Source: JAHHUA01 sp036635475
GTDB taxonomy: Bacteria > Bacillota > Clostridia > Oscillospirales > Ruminococcaceae
Assembly (NCBI GenBank): GCA_036635475.1
Contig: JAVWQH010000039.1
Location: forward strand, 1-16,473
Direction: 5' to 3'
Length of the DNA stretch: 16,473 nucleotides
Shown here: piece by piece, positions 7,230 to 15,422 of the stretch
How positions within the stretch are numbered: the stretch's first letter is position 1
How the letters are laid out: every line of letters starts with the position of its first letter
Translations under genes and position numbers: made by a program
The notes under the pieces: model-generated
Database searches by the model: none
What the model was told of the DNA's origin: nothing
What the model saw: the letters and a program-made list of their open reading frames with translations, nothing else

Positions 7230-9380
7230 ATGGACATAATCAAACAACTGGCAGAAGAACTAAAGCTCAAAGAAAGTCAAGTTAAAGCAACTGTTGAACT
7301 CATTGATGGAGGAAATACAATTCCTTTTATTGCACGATACAGAAAAGAAGCAACAGGTTCACTTGACGATAATATTTTGAGAGATTTATTCGACCGATTA
7401 ACCTATATCCGCAATTTGGAAAAGAGAAAAACAGAGGTTACAACGGCGATAGAAACTCTTGAATTATTAACTGATGAACTAAGAGAAGAAATCTCCAATT
7501 CCGCAACCTTAACCGAGGTTGAGGACATCTATCGTCCATTCAAACCAAAGCGTAGAACAAGAGCCTCAATAGCTAAGGAAAAAGGACTTGAACCCCTAGC
7601 AACAAGTATTTTCCAACAGGAGGAAAACGCACCAGAGGCAATAATAATGGCAGAGGCTTATGTAAACGAAGAAAAAGGCGTTTTGACTGCTGAGGACGCA
7701 CTCAAAGGGGCAGTTGATATAATTGCCGAAACAATCTCAGATGATGCCGCAATCAGACGTGAGCTGCGTTCATACATAATGCGATATGGCACAATCACCT
7801 CAAAAGGCAAAACCGAAGATGAATCCGTTTACAGTATGTACTATGATTTTTCCGACACAGTTTCCAAAGTTGCAGGCCATCGAATACTTGCAATGGATAG
7901 AGGCGAAAGAGAGGGAATACTCAAAGTATCAATTAATACTGATGTAGATATAGCGCACAAAACCCTTGAACGTCACACAATAACCAATCCCTCCTCAAAT
8001 TCTGCACAAGTGGTGCGAGAAGCAGGGATTGATGCTTTTGAGAGATTGATTTACCCGTCAATAGAAAACGAAGTACGTAATTTTCTCACAGAGCAAGCCG
8101 CTGAATTAGCGATAAAACTTTTTGCCACGAACCTACATCAGCTTTTGATGCAGCCGCCTGTTAAGGGAAATGTTGCATTAGGGCTTGATCCGGCATATCG
8201 AACAGGCTGTAAAATTGCTGTAGTTGACCACACAGGAAAAGTTTTGGATACAACAGTAATCTACCCCACACCTCCCCAAAGCAAAGTTGAAGAGGCAAGC
8301 AAAACAATCAAAAACCTTATAATGAAATATGGGGTTTCAATAATAGCAATTGGAAATGGAACAGCATCAAAAGAGTCCGAAATATTTGTAGCAAACCTTA
8401 TAAAAGAGCTTGATTGCAAGGTTGCATATATGGTTGTAAGCGAGTCAGGTGCTTCGGTTTATTCCGCATCAAAGCTAGCTGCTGAAGAATTTCCACAATA
8501 TGATGTTTCTCTTAGAAGTGCAGTTTCCATTGCAAGACGACTTCAAGACCCATTGGCAGAACTTGTTAAAATCGACCCAAAAGCAATTGGAGTTGGACAA
8601 TATCAACACGATATGCCAAAAAACCGCTTAGATACAGCACTTTCGGGAGTTGTAGAAAGCTGCGTTAATACTGTTGGAGTTGATGTTAACACAGCCTCCC
8701 ATTCCCTTTTGTCCCATGTTGCAGGAATCGGACCGGCGCTTGCAAAAAATATTATAGTATATCGTGAAGAAAACGGCGAGTTCAAAGAGAGAAAACAACT
8801 TCTTAAAGTTGCAAAACTGGGCAAAAAAGCTTACGAGCAATGTGCAGGATTTTTGCGTATACCTGAGAGCAAAAATGTATTGGATAATACAGCGGTTCAC
8901 CCCGAAAGTTACAGCGGAGCTATGAAACTTTTGTCCTTGCTCAACTATACTGAAAAAGAAATATCTCAAGGTGATTTTGCTGATTTAAAGCAAAGAGCCG
9001 AGGGCATTGGATTAGATAGTTTAAGCGAACAAATTGGAATAGGCAAGCCTACTTTGCTTGATATAATTGATGAAATGCTGCGTCCCGGACGTGACCCACG
9101 TGAGAGTTTGCCCCCACCAATGCTAAGAACCGACCTTTTGGATATGAAAGATTTGAAGCCTGATATGATATTGGACGGAACAGTTAGAAATGTAATAGAT
9201 TTTGGTGCATTTGTTGACATAGGCGTGCATCAAGACGGCTTAGTTCATATTTCAAATATAACTGAAAAATTCATCAATCACCCATCGGAAGTTCTGAAAG
9301 TTGGAGATATTGTCAAAGTTAAAGTTCTTGAAGTTGACGTTGGAAGAAAGAGAATTGGCTTGACAATGAAAGGCATTTAG
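7230..9380 (+). CDS. tex: Tex family RNA-binding transcription accessory protein
   Basis: A protein of 716 residues with the complete Tex architecture: helical N-terminal region (1-300, with NTIPFIARYRKEATGSLDD at 29-47); YqgF/RNase H-like domain (about 315-440; GLDPAYRTGCKIAVVD, then AIGNGTASKESE); helix-hairpin-helix pair (about 490-560; VAGIGPALAKNIIVYR, then GEFKERKQLLKVAKLGKKAYEQ in two parts); and a C-terminal S1 domain (about 645-714; GTVRNVIDFGAFVDIGVHQ, then GLVHISNI). Tex binds RNA and associates with the transcription machinery; in pathogens it affects toxin or virulence gene expression and in pneumococcus fitness. Its precise job here is not inferable. ATG 7230 is fixed by the SD GGAGGA six bases upstream. 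The YdbS-like gene follows after 35 bases without a terminator, so they probably share a transcript. Confidence 0.96.
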   Translation: MDIIKQLAEELKLKESQVKATVELIDGGNTIPFIARYRKEATGSLDDNILRDLFDRLTYIRNLEKRKTEVTTAIETLELLTDELREEISNSATLTEVEDIYRPFKPKRRTRASIAKEKGLEPLATSIFQQEENAPEAIIMAEAYVNEEKGVLTAEDALKGAVDIIAETISDDAAIRRELRSYIMRYGTITSKGKTEDESVYSMYYDFSDTVSKVAGHRILAMDRGEREGILKVSINTDVDIAHKTLERHTITNPSSNSAQVVREAGIDAFERLIYPSIENEVRNFLTEQAAELAIKLFATNLHQLLMQPPVKGNVALGLDPAYRTGCKIAVVDHTGKVLDTTVIYPTPPQSKVEEASKTIKNLIMKYGVSIIAIGNGTASKESEIFVANLIKELDCKVAYMVVSESGASVYSASKLAAEEFPQYDVSLRSAVSIARRLQDPLAELVKIDPKAIGVGQYQHDMPKNRLDTALSGVVESCVNTVGVDVNTASHSLLSHVAGIGPALAKNIIVYREENGEFKERKQLLKVAKLGKKAYEQCAGFLRIPESKNVLDNTAVHPESYSGAMKLLSLLNYTEKEISQGDFADLKQRAEGIGLDSLSEQIGIGKPTLLDIIDEMLRPGRDPRESLPPPMLRTDLLDMKDLKPDMILDGTVRNVIDFGAFVDIGVHQDGLVHISNITEKFINHPSEVLKVGDIVKVKVLEVDVGRKRIGLTMKGI

Positions 9381-9415
9381 CACGAAATAATAAATTGCCA
9401 ATAGGAGCGAATTAT

Positions 9416-9853
9416 ATGGAAACAAAAAAATCCGAAAAAAGGATAGTATGGGTTTGGCGGATAAGGCTTGCCCTATTTTGTTTAATTCCTGCCGCAATGA
9501 ATGGTTGGTTTAATGAAACTATGTCTAATATATGGTTAATATTCACTTTTCTTTGGGTTGCTGTTTTCATATTTTTCTATGCCTTTTATTTTCCTATAAA
9601 ATATAAAAAGCAAAGTTACTGCATAACTTCCAAGGATTTTTTTGTTACAACAGGTGTAATCTACACAATAACAAAATCAATTCCCATCAAGAATGTGCAA
9701 TACGTGTCCATATTCTCGTCGCCCCTTGAAAGAATAATGAAAGTTGCAACAATACGAGCAGTTGGAGCAGGAGGCGGTGTTTCCATAAGCGGAATGAGCA
9801 AGGAAGACACCAAAAGGCTTTCCTCGATTTTGGGAGAGAGCGAACATGAATAA
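9416..9853 (+). CDS. bPH2-domain membrane protein, YdbS-like
   Basis: A protein of 145 residues from ATG 9416, which has SD AGGAG (9403-9407); a TTG seven codons upstream has no SD and is rejected. Two hydrophobic segments lie at about 14-30 and 39-59. They are followed by one bacterial PH-like domain (bPH2/DUF304; about 60-140) with the typical ITSKDFFVTTGVIYTITKSI and IPIKNVQYVSI patterns and a conserved glycine-rich turn (GAGGGVSISG). In Bacillus the sigma-W regulated ydbS-ydbT pair has been linked to resistance against peptides made by related bacilli. The overlap of its stop with the start of the next, larger bPH2 protein reproduces that pair. Role here is inferred from family only. Confidence 0.82.
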   Translation: METKKSEKRIVWVWRIRLALFCLIPAAMNGWFNETMSNIWLIFTFLWVAVFIFFYAFYFPIKYKKQSYCITSKDFFVTTGVIYTITKSIPIKNVQYVSIFSSPLERIMKVATIRAVGAGGGVSISGMSKEDTKRLSSILGESEHE

Positions 9854-11273
9854 TAACAAAACTTATCACGCTCACCCAATCCAGATTTTTTCCTATATTT
9901 CAAGGTTGTTGGTTTGGCTTATTATTCCCCTTATAAGAGGTCTAATTTCTGCATTAACAGGCGGATTAATCAGTTGGTTAAGCGGAGCATGGATTGATAT
10001 AATGGTTTTAATATCAATTTTGGGAATAGGTATAATACAGTGGTGGCTGACGGTTTTCACATTTGATGAGGGCGGAGTTTCGTTGGAAAAAGGCATTTTT
10101 CTTCATCGCAAAACCTATATTCCCAGCCACCATATTTTATCGGTTTTGATAACAAAATCCTTTTATCTTCGCCCATTAAGGGCGGTTCAATTAAGGCTTG
10201 ATACATCGGGCGGAAGCTTCAATCAAGCGGATTTTAATTTTATAGTAAAAAAATCTCTTGCTGATAAAATGGCGGATATGTTGGTAAAAGACCCAAGCGG
10301 AAAGCGAATAATTCAAAAATCAAACTTAATATATATCCTTGCATTATCCCTTATAACTTCAAATTCCTTTGCAGGAATAATGATTATAACAACCTTTATC
10401 TCAAGCTTAGGAGAGGTTTTGGGGGAAGAATTGAGCAAGAGAATTTACGGTACATTCCGTCAATTTTCCAATGCACTAGCCTTTGGAATACCTCCGGCGG
10501 CGGCGGCATTGGCATACTTGTTGTTCATCGGTTGGTTCGTGACATTTACTGCTAATGTAATTCGCTATCGAAACCTGACAGTAACTCGACAAGGACTTTT
10601 TCTCAATATAAAAGGTGGACTTTTCACAATAAGTGAATACACCTTAAAGCCTAAATCAATCAGCTATGTGGATATAAGGCAAACACTTTTGACGAAAATT
10701 CTGCGGTTACATTCTGTTTTTATCTATGCCATAGGTTACGGAAAATCGAAAACAGATGTGTCGGCGGTGATACCGGCAATAAGGCAAAAAAACCTTAACA
10801 GCAATATAAAAAAGCTTATCCCAAAATTCAATAAAAGCGAACGTACATTGAAACCGAATTTTGGGGCATTGATGAGATTTATAACTGATCCGATTTATTT
10901 TTGCATAGGTATACTGCTTGTGACTTTTGTTTTAATATTGGTTTATCCCGATTGGAAAGATTTTTTATCATTCATTGCAGGAATAGCATTAGTGCCGGCA
11001 ATATGGTTTTTGGCTGTGCGATTTATTGATTTTTGCACATCGGGAATATCAAAATCAAAAGGTTGCTATACAATTCGATATTCAAGAAGTTTTTATCTTC
11101 ACACAGTGATTATCCCCGAGGATAAAATTGTCACAGTAAAAACCAAGCAAAGTTATTTACAAAAATTCGATAAAAAATGCGATGTATATGTGTTCACATA
11201 TTCCGAGGGAATGAGCTGTCACAAGTGCAGAAATCTTAATAAAAGTGATGTATTGGAGCTTTTTGATTTATAA
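9846..11273 (+). CDS. Multi-domain bPH2 membrane protein, YdbT-like
   Basis: A protein of 475 residues in which membrane segments alternate with bPH2-type domains. Hydrophobic segments lie at about 17-38, 49-72, 160-185, 215-238, 350-366 and 374-393. Soluble PH-like stretches lie at about 73-148 (GGVSLEKGIFLHRKTYIP, HHILSV), 244-312 (RQGLFLNIKGGLFTISEYTL, then KPKSISYVDIRQTLL) and 403-474 (GCYTIRYSRSFYLHTVIIP, KIVTVKTKQSYLQ). This is the YdbT architecture of repeated DUF304 units. The start ATG overlaps the preceding gene by eight bases, which implies translational coupling and a joint complex. No enzymatic motif is visible. The HKC sequence near the C-terminus (SCHKCRN) contains two Cys but does not form a recognisable metal site. 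Transcription ends at a hairpin that includes the stop codon. Confidence 0.78.
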   Translation: MNNNKTYHAHPIQIFSYISRLLVWLIIPLIRGLISALTGGLISWLSGAWIDIMVLISILGIGIIQWWLTVFTFDEGGVSLEKGIFLHRKTYIPSHHILSVLITKSFYLRPLRAVQLRLDTSGGSFNQADFNFIVKKSLADKMADMLVKDPSGKRIIQKSNLIYILALSLITSNSFAGIMIITTFISSLGEVLGEELSKRIYGTFRQFSNALAFGIPPAAAALAYLLFIGWFVTFTANVIRYRNLTVTRQGLFLNIKGGLFTISEYTLKPKSISYVDIRQTLLTKILRLHSVFIYAIGYGKSKTDVSAVIPAIRQKNLNSNIKKLIPKFNKSERTLKPNFGALMRFITDPIYFCIGILLVTFVLILVYPDWKDFLSFIAGIALVPAIWFLAVRFIDFCTSGISKSKGCYTIRYSRSFYLHTVIIPEDKIVTVKTKQSYLQKFDKKCDVYVFTYSEGMSCHKCRNLNKSDVLELFDL

Positions 11274-11288
11274 AAAGCTCCATTTTTC
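11254..11288 (+). terminator. Rho-independent terminator overlapping the ydbT-like stop codon
   Basis: A perfect 11-bp stem (TGGAGCTTTTT, 11254-11264, with 11272-11282), a 7-base loop and five T from 11283. The 5' arm is coding sequence and the stop codon TAA (11271-11273) lies at the loop edge. Confidence 0.9.
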
Positions 11289-11369
11289 TATATTTCTGAT
11301 TATTAGAATTAAACGTCCTAAGTCTGCGACAATATTTTACAATAAATCCCTTATATTTTTGATATAGAT

Positions 11370-11404
11370 TTGAATTTTTTCGCCATAAAAGTTAATAATA
11401 TAAT
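11370..11404 (+). promoter_or_regulatory. Possible promoter of the lipoprotein gene
   Basis: TTGAAT (11370-11375) stands 17 bases before TAATAA (11393-11398), and a consensus TATAAT is at 11399-11404 with no good -35 of its own at the right distance. Either -10 would give a very short leader, since the proposed start codon is at 11422. The rest of 11289-11369 shows nothing I can name. Confidence 0.35.
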
Positions 11405-11421
11405 AGAATTAACTATTGGAG

Positions 11422-13263
11422 ATGATAAAAATATATACCAAGAGTATTGCTATATTATTACTGATTGTAATATTGATGACGGCTTGTACAAAAACGAATA
11501 ATGAAAAACCCCAAAAATCTGAAATAATTGTTGAACAGCAGCAAAGCGATATTGCCATAAGTGAAAGCTCACCCAAAGTTCCAACACAATTAATTTTTGG
11601 GGAAATTGAATATAAACGTCCTAATATACTGAAAAGCGTTGATGATATGGACGCTTACAACAAAAGAATAATGAATGCCGCCTCAAGCGATGAAGCATTT
11701 GAATACTATGTAAAAGCCAACGACACAATTTTAGCAATTGACAGTATGCTTGAAATTGCCTTTGCAAGATATTGTACAGATTGTAATAATAGATTTTATA
11801 AAGTTGAAATGACCTATTGGATTAACAATTTATATTATCTTGATAAAACAAAATTTGAGCTGTCCAAAGCCGTTGATTATTCAGCACATAGCGCAAAAAT
11901 CTATGAACAGCTTGATTATAACGCAAAACAAAGGCTGAATGATTATAAATTTCTCCCTCACGAAAATCGAGATTGGACAATTAATTATTATAACGATATG
12001 CTGTCAATTTTTGCGGAAAATTCAAAAGAAAACTCCGATTATGCAAAAGCCAAAAAGGCTTTTTATGAAGATGAAGTTTTTGAAGTTCCAACAGAAGACA
12101 TCAGCAAAAAAATGATTACAGCGGTTAAACTTAAAAATGATGGAGCAAAATCTTTGAGTTTCAACGATTATAATGATATGATTTATAGCCAAAAGAACTA
12201 TTCAAAAAAAGAAATAGAGATGCTTTTGAACTATGTAAAAGAGATAATTGTGCCAATTTTCAAGGGGCGCTCCCCTCAACAATTCTCCTATAAACCTGTT
12301 GCAAATGGCGAAGAACTCTCCAAAAGGCTTTTGACAAGTGCAAAAACCCTGTCCCCTGTCTACACGCAAATGCTCACAGATTGCGAAACGTACCAAACTT
12401 TGTATTTGCACCAAAAAGAAAACACCCAATATTTGCCTTGTAAAAGATATATTTCTACTCTTTCTCTGCCCTTTATTTTGCTTAATATTGATAATAGTCA
12501 AGGTGAAATTAACGATTTTGCTTTTGCAATTGGCGAGAGTTTGATGGAGTACAGCAAAAATTCCGCCCCATCAAATCTTGATAAATATGCGTATATATCT
12601 TGTGGGAATGTGGCAAAAATGATGTTTGAGCGGTTTTACGATTTAATCTATCTCGAGGGAGCAAACGAGGCAAGGCAAAAAAACAAATATGAAATGCTTC
12701 AAAATTTCCTTCTGTCTGCCCTTACGGAAGAATACTCGCAGTATATTTTTGTAGAAAACAACCTAACTATTGAAAAAGCAAAAGGAAAATTCAACAATTT
12801 GTATAATAAATATTATGGCGAAAAAAATAACAACTCTCAAAAAGAAAGCTGTTATTATCTTGTGGCAAATATGTTGATTTTGAAAAGTGACACTATATCT
12901 GACCAACTTTTGGCAGAGGAAATATCTATGGAAATATCGCAAATTGCGGATACTGATTTGGCACTTGCACAAACTCGAATTAACAGCCTTTTGCTAATTG
13001 ACAACAGCGATAACTTAAAACGCAGTTTGACTTCAATAGGACTTTCCAACCCGTTTAACTATAATTCCATTAAAAAGCTTGGATATTTTTACGAAAGTAT
13101 TGAGGAAACTTCGTGCGTTTCTGCTGTTGAAGCGGAAGAAGAAACTTCAAGTTCATCTTCCTCAAAAGTCACCGAAGAAACCTCAAAAAAGGCAAAAGTT
13201 GATACAGAAAACATCTCTGAAGCAAAAGTTGAGCAATCCTCAAAAGAAAAAACTAGCGATTAA
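11422..13263 (+). CDS. Lipoprotein with degenerate M3 oligoendopeptidase fold (predicted inactive)
   Basis: A protein of 613 residues. A lipoprotein signal comes first: Lys-rich start, hydrophobic 8-19 and LMTAC with lipidated Cys22. A polar linker (23-57) follows. Residues 62-560 follow M3 oligoendopeptidases as I know them: EYKRPNI (62-68) as the usual YxRPD start; AVKLKNDGAKSLSFNDYNDM (234-253) for the VKxRxEIAKxLGFENF region; KEIIVPI (273-279); and PFILLNIDNSQGEIN at 350-364, aligning without gaps to PFIFANFNGTSGDVD. Where the family then has HEXGH, this protein has FAIGE (368-372), so both His and the Glu are lost. FYDLIYLEGANEARQKNKYE (405-424) matches MDLFFGEDADKY. The C-terminal SLTSIGLSNPF (535-545) matches the ending before KSPFE. 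Residues 564-613 are a Ser/Glu/Lys-rich tail. It is probably a surface binding protein rather than a peptidase. TTG 11416 is an alternative start. Confidence 0.75.
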   Translation: MIKIYTKSIAILLLIVILMTACTKTNNEKPQKSEIIVEQQQSDIAISESSPKVPTQLIFGEIEYKRPNILKSVDDMDAYNKRIMNAASSDEAFEYYVKANDTILAIDSMLEIAFARYCTDCNNRFYKVEMTYWINNLYYLDKTKFELSKAVDYSAHSAKIYEQLDYNAKQRLNDYKFLPHENRDWTINYYNDMLSIFAENSKENSDYAKAKKAFYEDEVFEVPTEDISKKMITAVKLKNDGAKSLSFNDYNDMIYSQKNYSKKEIEMLLNYVKEIIVPIFKGRSPQQFSYKPVANGEELSKRLLTSAKTLSPVYTQMLTDCETYQTLYLHQKENTQYLPCKRYISTLSLPFILLNIDNSQGEINDFAFAIGESLMEYSKNSAPSNLDKYAYISCGNVAKMMFERFYDLIYLEGANEARQKNKYEMLQNFLLSALTEEYSQYIFVENNLTIEKAKGKFNNLYNKYYGEKNNNSQKESCYYLVANMLILKSDTISDQLLAEEISMEISQIADTDLALAQTRINSLLLIDNSDNLKRSLTSIGLSNPFNYNSIKKLGYFYESIEETSCVSAVEAEEETSSSSSSKVTEETSKKAKVDTENISEAKVEQSSKEKTSD

Positions 13264-14410
13264 TATTCAACCCAAAAAGCTTAGTAATTTCCGGTTCAAA
13301 ATTAAATTGCTCACAAAGAGAAGAAATTTCAGCCAGATAAGTTTCTTTATTTTTCAGTGCTTTTTTGGATTTAATGGCTCTGATTAAAATATTTTTTGGC
13401 GAGTGAGTCATATCCACAAATTCCAAAAGATTGGTTTGATATCCCATAAGTTCAAGACAATTTCCTCGTATAGCGTCAGTGGCAAGAGCGGAAAATCTCT
13501 CTTTGATGATACCGTAACGGCTCATAATACTGTCATTATCCGAGGGAATTTGTGCGTTTAGCTGATGTTGGCAGCAAGGAACGGATAAAATAATTCTGCT
13601 TTTCATATTGACGGCATGATATAGGGCAAAATCCGTTGCAACGTCGCAAGCATGAAGAGCAATGACCATATCAATGGGTCTGTCGGGTGTGTATTTTGCG
13701 ATATCCCCTGCAATAAAATGAAGATTTTCGTAGCCATAGTTTTTGGCAATTTTGTTGCAGTTTTGGATTACATCAGCCTTTAGGTCCATACCGATAATAT
13801 GAGTGTCGATGCCCAAAACCTCGGTTAAATAGTAGTAAACGATAAAAGTGAGATAGCTTTTTCCGCAGCCAAAATCAATTATATTCAAACTTTTGGGTTT
13901 ATCGTCCTTGATACAATCGTTGATAATTTCAACAAAGCGGTTAATCTGCTTATATTTATCATACATAGATTTAACGACTTTGCCGTCTTTTGTGAAAACG
14001 CCTAAATCAACCAGCGGCGGTATAGCAGAGCCTTCTTTTAGGAGATAAGTTTTTTCACGATTATGGCTTACAGCTTCGCAAATAACCTCATCAACTCTTT
14101 TTTTATTATGCAAAATCTTGCCTTTTTTAGTAATTTTCAAGTTATGGCGGAAACCATTGGACAAAAATTCAAATTGAGAAAAATCCTCAAATAAAGCAGT
14201 AATTTCCTCAACAATTTGAGCTTTATCAATATTTTTATGGAAAGCTTGTTTAAGGGTAAAAAGCTCAACTTGATAGCATAATTCACCTTTTAATTCAATG
14301 AGAGTGATGTTGCATTTTTTATATTCAGTATTTTTTGCAGTAGGTGCGGAAAAAATTCCATTACCTGCCTGAGCCAATTCAAAATCGGACAAGTATTCAA
14401 ATAGTTCCAT
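13253..14410 (-). CDS. SAM-dependent methyltransferase (Methyltransf_32-like)
   Basis: A protein of 385 residues. The N-terminal half (1-125) is a helical and beta region without a known motif. The conserved linker LLKEGSAIPPLVDLGVFTKDGK (in two parts, 124-143) and KYKQINRFVEII precede a Rossmann-type methyltransferase domain: motif I IIDFGCGKSYLT (177-188), an acidic strand end GMDLK (207-211), HFIAGDI (231-237), ALHACDVATD (251-260), and the family-typical VPCCQHQL (277-284). Such proteins are annotated as class I SAM-dependent methyltransferases, some related to RNA-modifying enzymes; the substrate is unknown. ATG 14410 is chosen over TTG 14425 because GGGAGGA lies seven bases before it. 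The 3' end overlaps the convergent lipoprotein gene by 11 bases. A good promoter lies upstream in the divergent spacer with the HAD gene. Confidence 0.85.
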   Translation of the reverse strand: MELFEYLSDFELAQAGNGIFSAPTAKNTEYKKCNITLIELKGELCYQVELFTLKQAFHKNIDKAQIVEEITALFEDFSQFEFLSNGFRHNLKITKKGKILHNKKRVDEVICEAVSHNREKTYLLKEGSAIPPLVDLGVFTKDGKVVKSMYDKYKQINRFVEIINDCIKDDKPKSLNIIDFGCGKSYLTFIVYYYLTEVLGIDTHIIGMDLKADVIQNCNKIAKNYGYENLHFIAGDIAKYTPDRPIDMVIALHACDVATDFALYHAVNMKSRIILSVPCCQHQLNAQIPSDNDSIMSRYGIIKERFSALATDAIRGNCLELMGYQTNLLEFVDMTHSPKNILIRAIKSKKALKNKETYLAEISSLCEQFNFEPEITKLFGLNINR

Positions 14411-14444
14411 AAATTGTCCTCCCAAAATTTAATTATCAAATAAA

Positions 14445-14473
14445 ATTATACCTTATTAACCCGATTAAAACAA
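14445..14473 (-). promoter_or_regulatory. Probable promoter of the methyltransferase gene
   Basis: Read on the minus strand: TTGTTT (14473-14468), a 17-base spacer and a perfect TATAAT (14450-14445). It lies about 35 bases before the proposed ATG at 14410. Confidence 0.6.
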
Positions 14474-14505
14474 TACAACAGGAATAAATTTAATTCATAT
14501 GATAT

Positions 14506-14534
14506 TTGTTTTAGGGGAAAAATTATGTTATACT
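14506..14534 (+). promoter_or_regulatory. Probable promoter of the HAD-citX operon
   Basis: TTGTTT (14506-14511), a 17-base spacer and TATACT (14529-14534) with an extended -10 TG at 14526-14527. A second TATAAT at 14541-14546 lacks a suitable -35. The divergent promoter of the methyltransferase gene lies only 32 bases away. Confidence 0.58.
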
Positions 14535-14588
14535 TGTTTTTATAATAAAAGATTTTAGCGAAGAGCCTAACAGCAAAGGAGAAAAAAT

Positions 14589-15422
14589 ATGGGTTGCCTT
14601 TTTGTTTCAGACTTAGACGGAACACTTTTATCAAGTGAAATAAAAGTTTCGGATTATACAATTAATGCGATAAATGATGCAATATCCAAGGGAGCAATTT
14701 TCACAGTTGCAACAGCCAGAAGTTTTGTTTCAGCCAGTGAACTCACCAAAAAACTCAATATAAATGCACCTGTTATTTTGATGAACGGGGTGTTTGTGTA
14801 TGACATAAAAAAAGATGAATACATAAAATATGAAGAAATCAGCAAACCTCTTGCAAGCTTCATAATTGATGTTATGAAGCGACACAAACAGTCGGGCAGA
14901 ATGTTTGGATTTGACGGAAAACGGCTTTTATCCTACACAGAAAGTGGCTGTAAACACACATTCCCCGAGGATATAGAAAACCATTGCAGAAAAATCGTTC
15001 CAACTCAAGATTTAGCTGATAATATAAATACCAATCCAATTGTAAGCTTTGTATTAATCGACAGCTTTGAAAATCTCGGCCCAATTTACCGAGAAATAAA
15101 GGATAATGAAACGTTATCCTGTTGTTTTTATGAGGACATATATAAGCCCGAGATTTTCTGGCTTGAAATATATAGCAGCAGAGTAAATAAAGCTAATGCA
15201 GTGAGCTATGTAAAGGAATATTGCAAGGCGCAAAGGCTTGTAACTTTCGGGGATAATTTGAATGATATTGAAATGTTGACGTTGGCTGACGAAGGAATAG
15301 CAATGGCAAATGCTGTTTCAAAGGCAAAAGAAGCCTCAAATTTAACCCTTAAATGGACGAATGATGAGGACGGCGTGGCAAGATATATCAGCAATTTATA
15401 TGGAGATGAGAAAAATGGATAA
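14589..15422 (+). CDS. Cof-type HAD-IIB family phosphatase
   Basis: A haloacid dehalogenase-fold hydrolase of 277 residues. Motif I is VSDLDGTLL with nucleophile Asp8 and acid-base Asp10; motif II lies in VATARS (40-45, Thr42); a Lys of motif III is probably Lys201 (RVNKANAV); motif IV is TFGDNLNDIEML (219-230), binding Mg2+. The large C2 cap between about 85 and 190 and the C-terminal GIAMANAVSKAKEAS mark the Cof/HAD-IIB class, whose members dephosphorylate sugar phosphates, nucleotides or cofactors such as FMN and PLP. The substrate cannot be read from sequence. The SD AAAGGAG (14575-14581) fixes ATG 14589. The stop overlaps the start of the citX-like gene by eight bases, so translation is likely coupled. 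An alternative link to coenzyme or prosthetic-group metabolism is suggested only by that neighbour. Confidence 0.92.
   Translation: MGCLFVSDLDGTLLSSEIKVSDYTINAINDAISKGAIFTVATARSFVSASELTKKLNINAPVILMNGVFVYDIKKDEYIKYEEISKPLASFIIDVMKRHKQSGRMFGFDGKRLLSYTESGCKHTFPEDIENHCRKIVPTQDLADNINTNPIVSFVLIDSFENLGPIYREIKDNETLSCCFYEDIYKPEIFWLEIYSSRVNKANAVSYVKEYCKAQRLVTFGDNLNDIEMLTLADEGIAMANAVSKAKEASNLTLKWTNDEDGVARYISNLYGDEKNG

Noticed and set aside
11306..11630. Repeated 11-mer AAACGTCCTAA in the spacer and in the lipoprotein gene
   Set aside because: One copy encodes the conserved KRPN segment and the other is alone in AT-rich spacer; two copies are compatible with chance.
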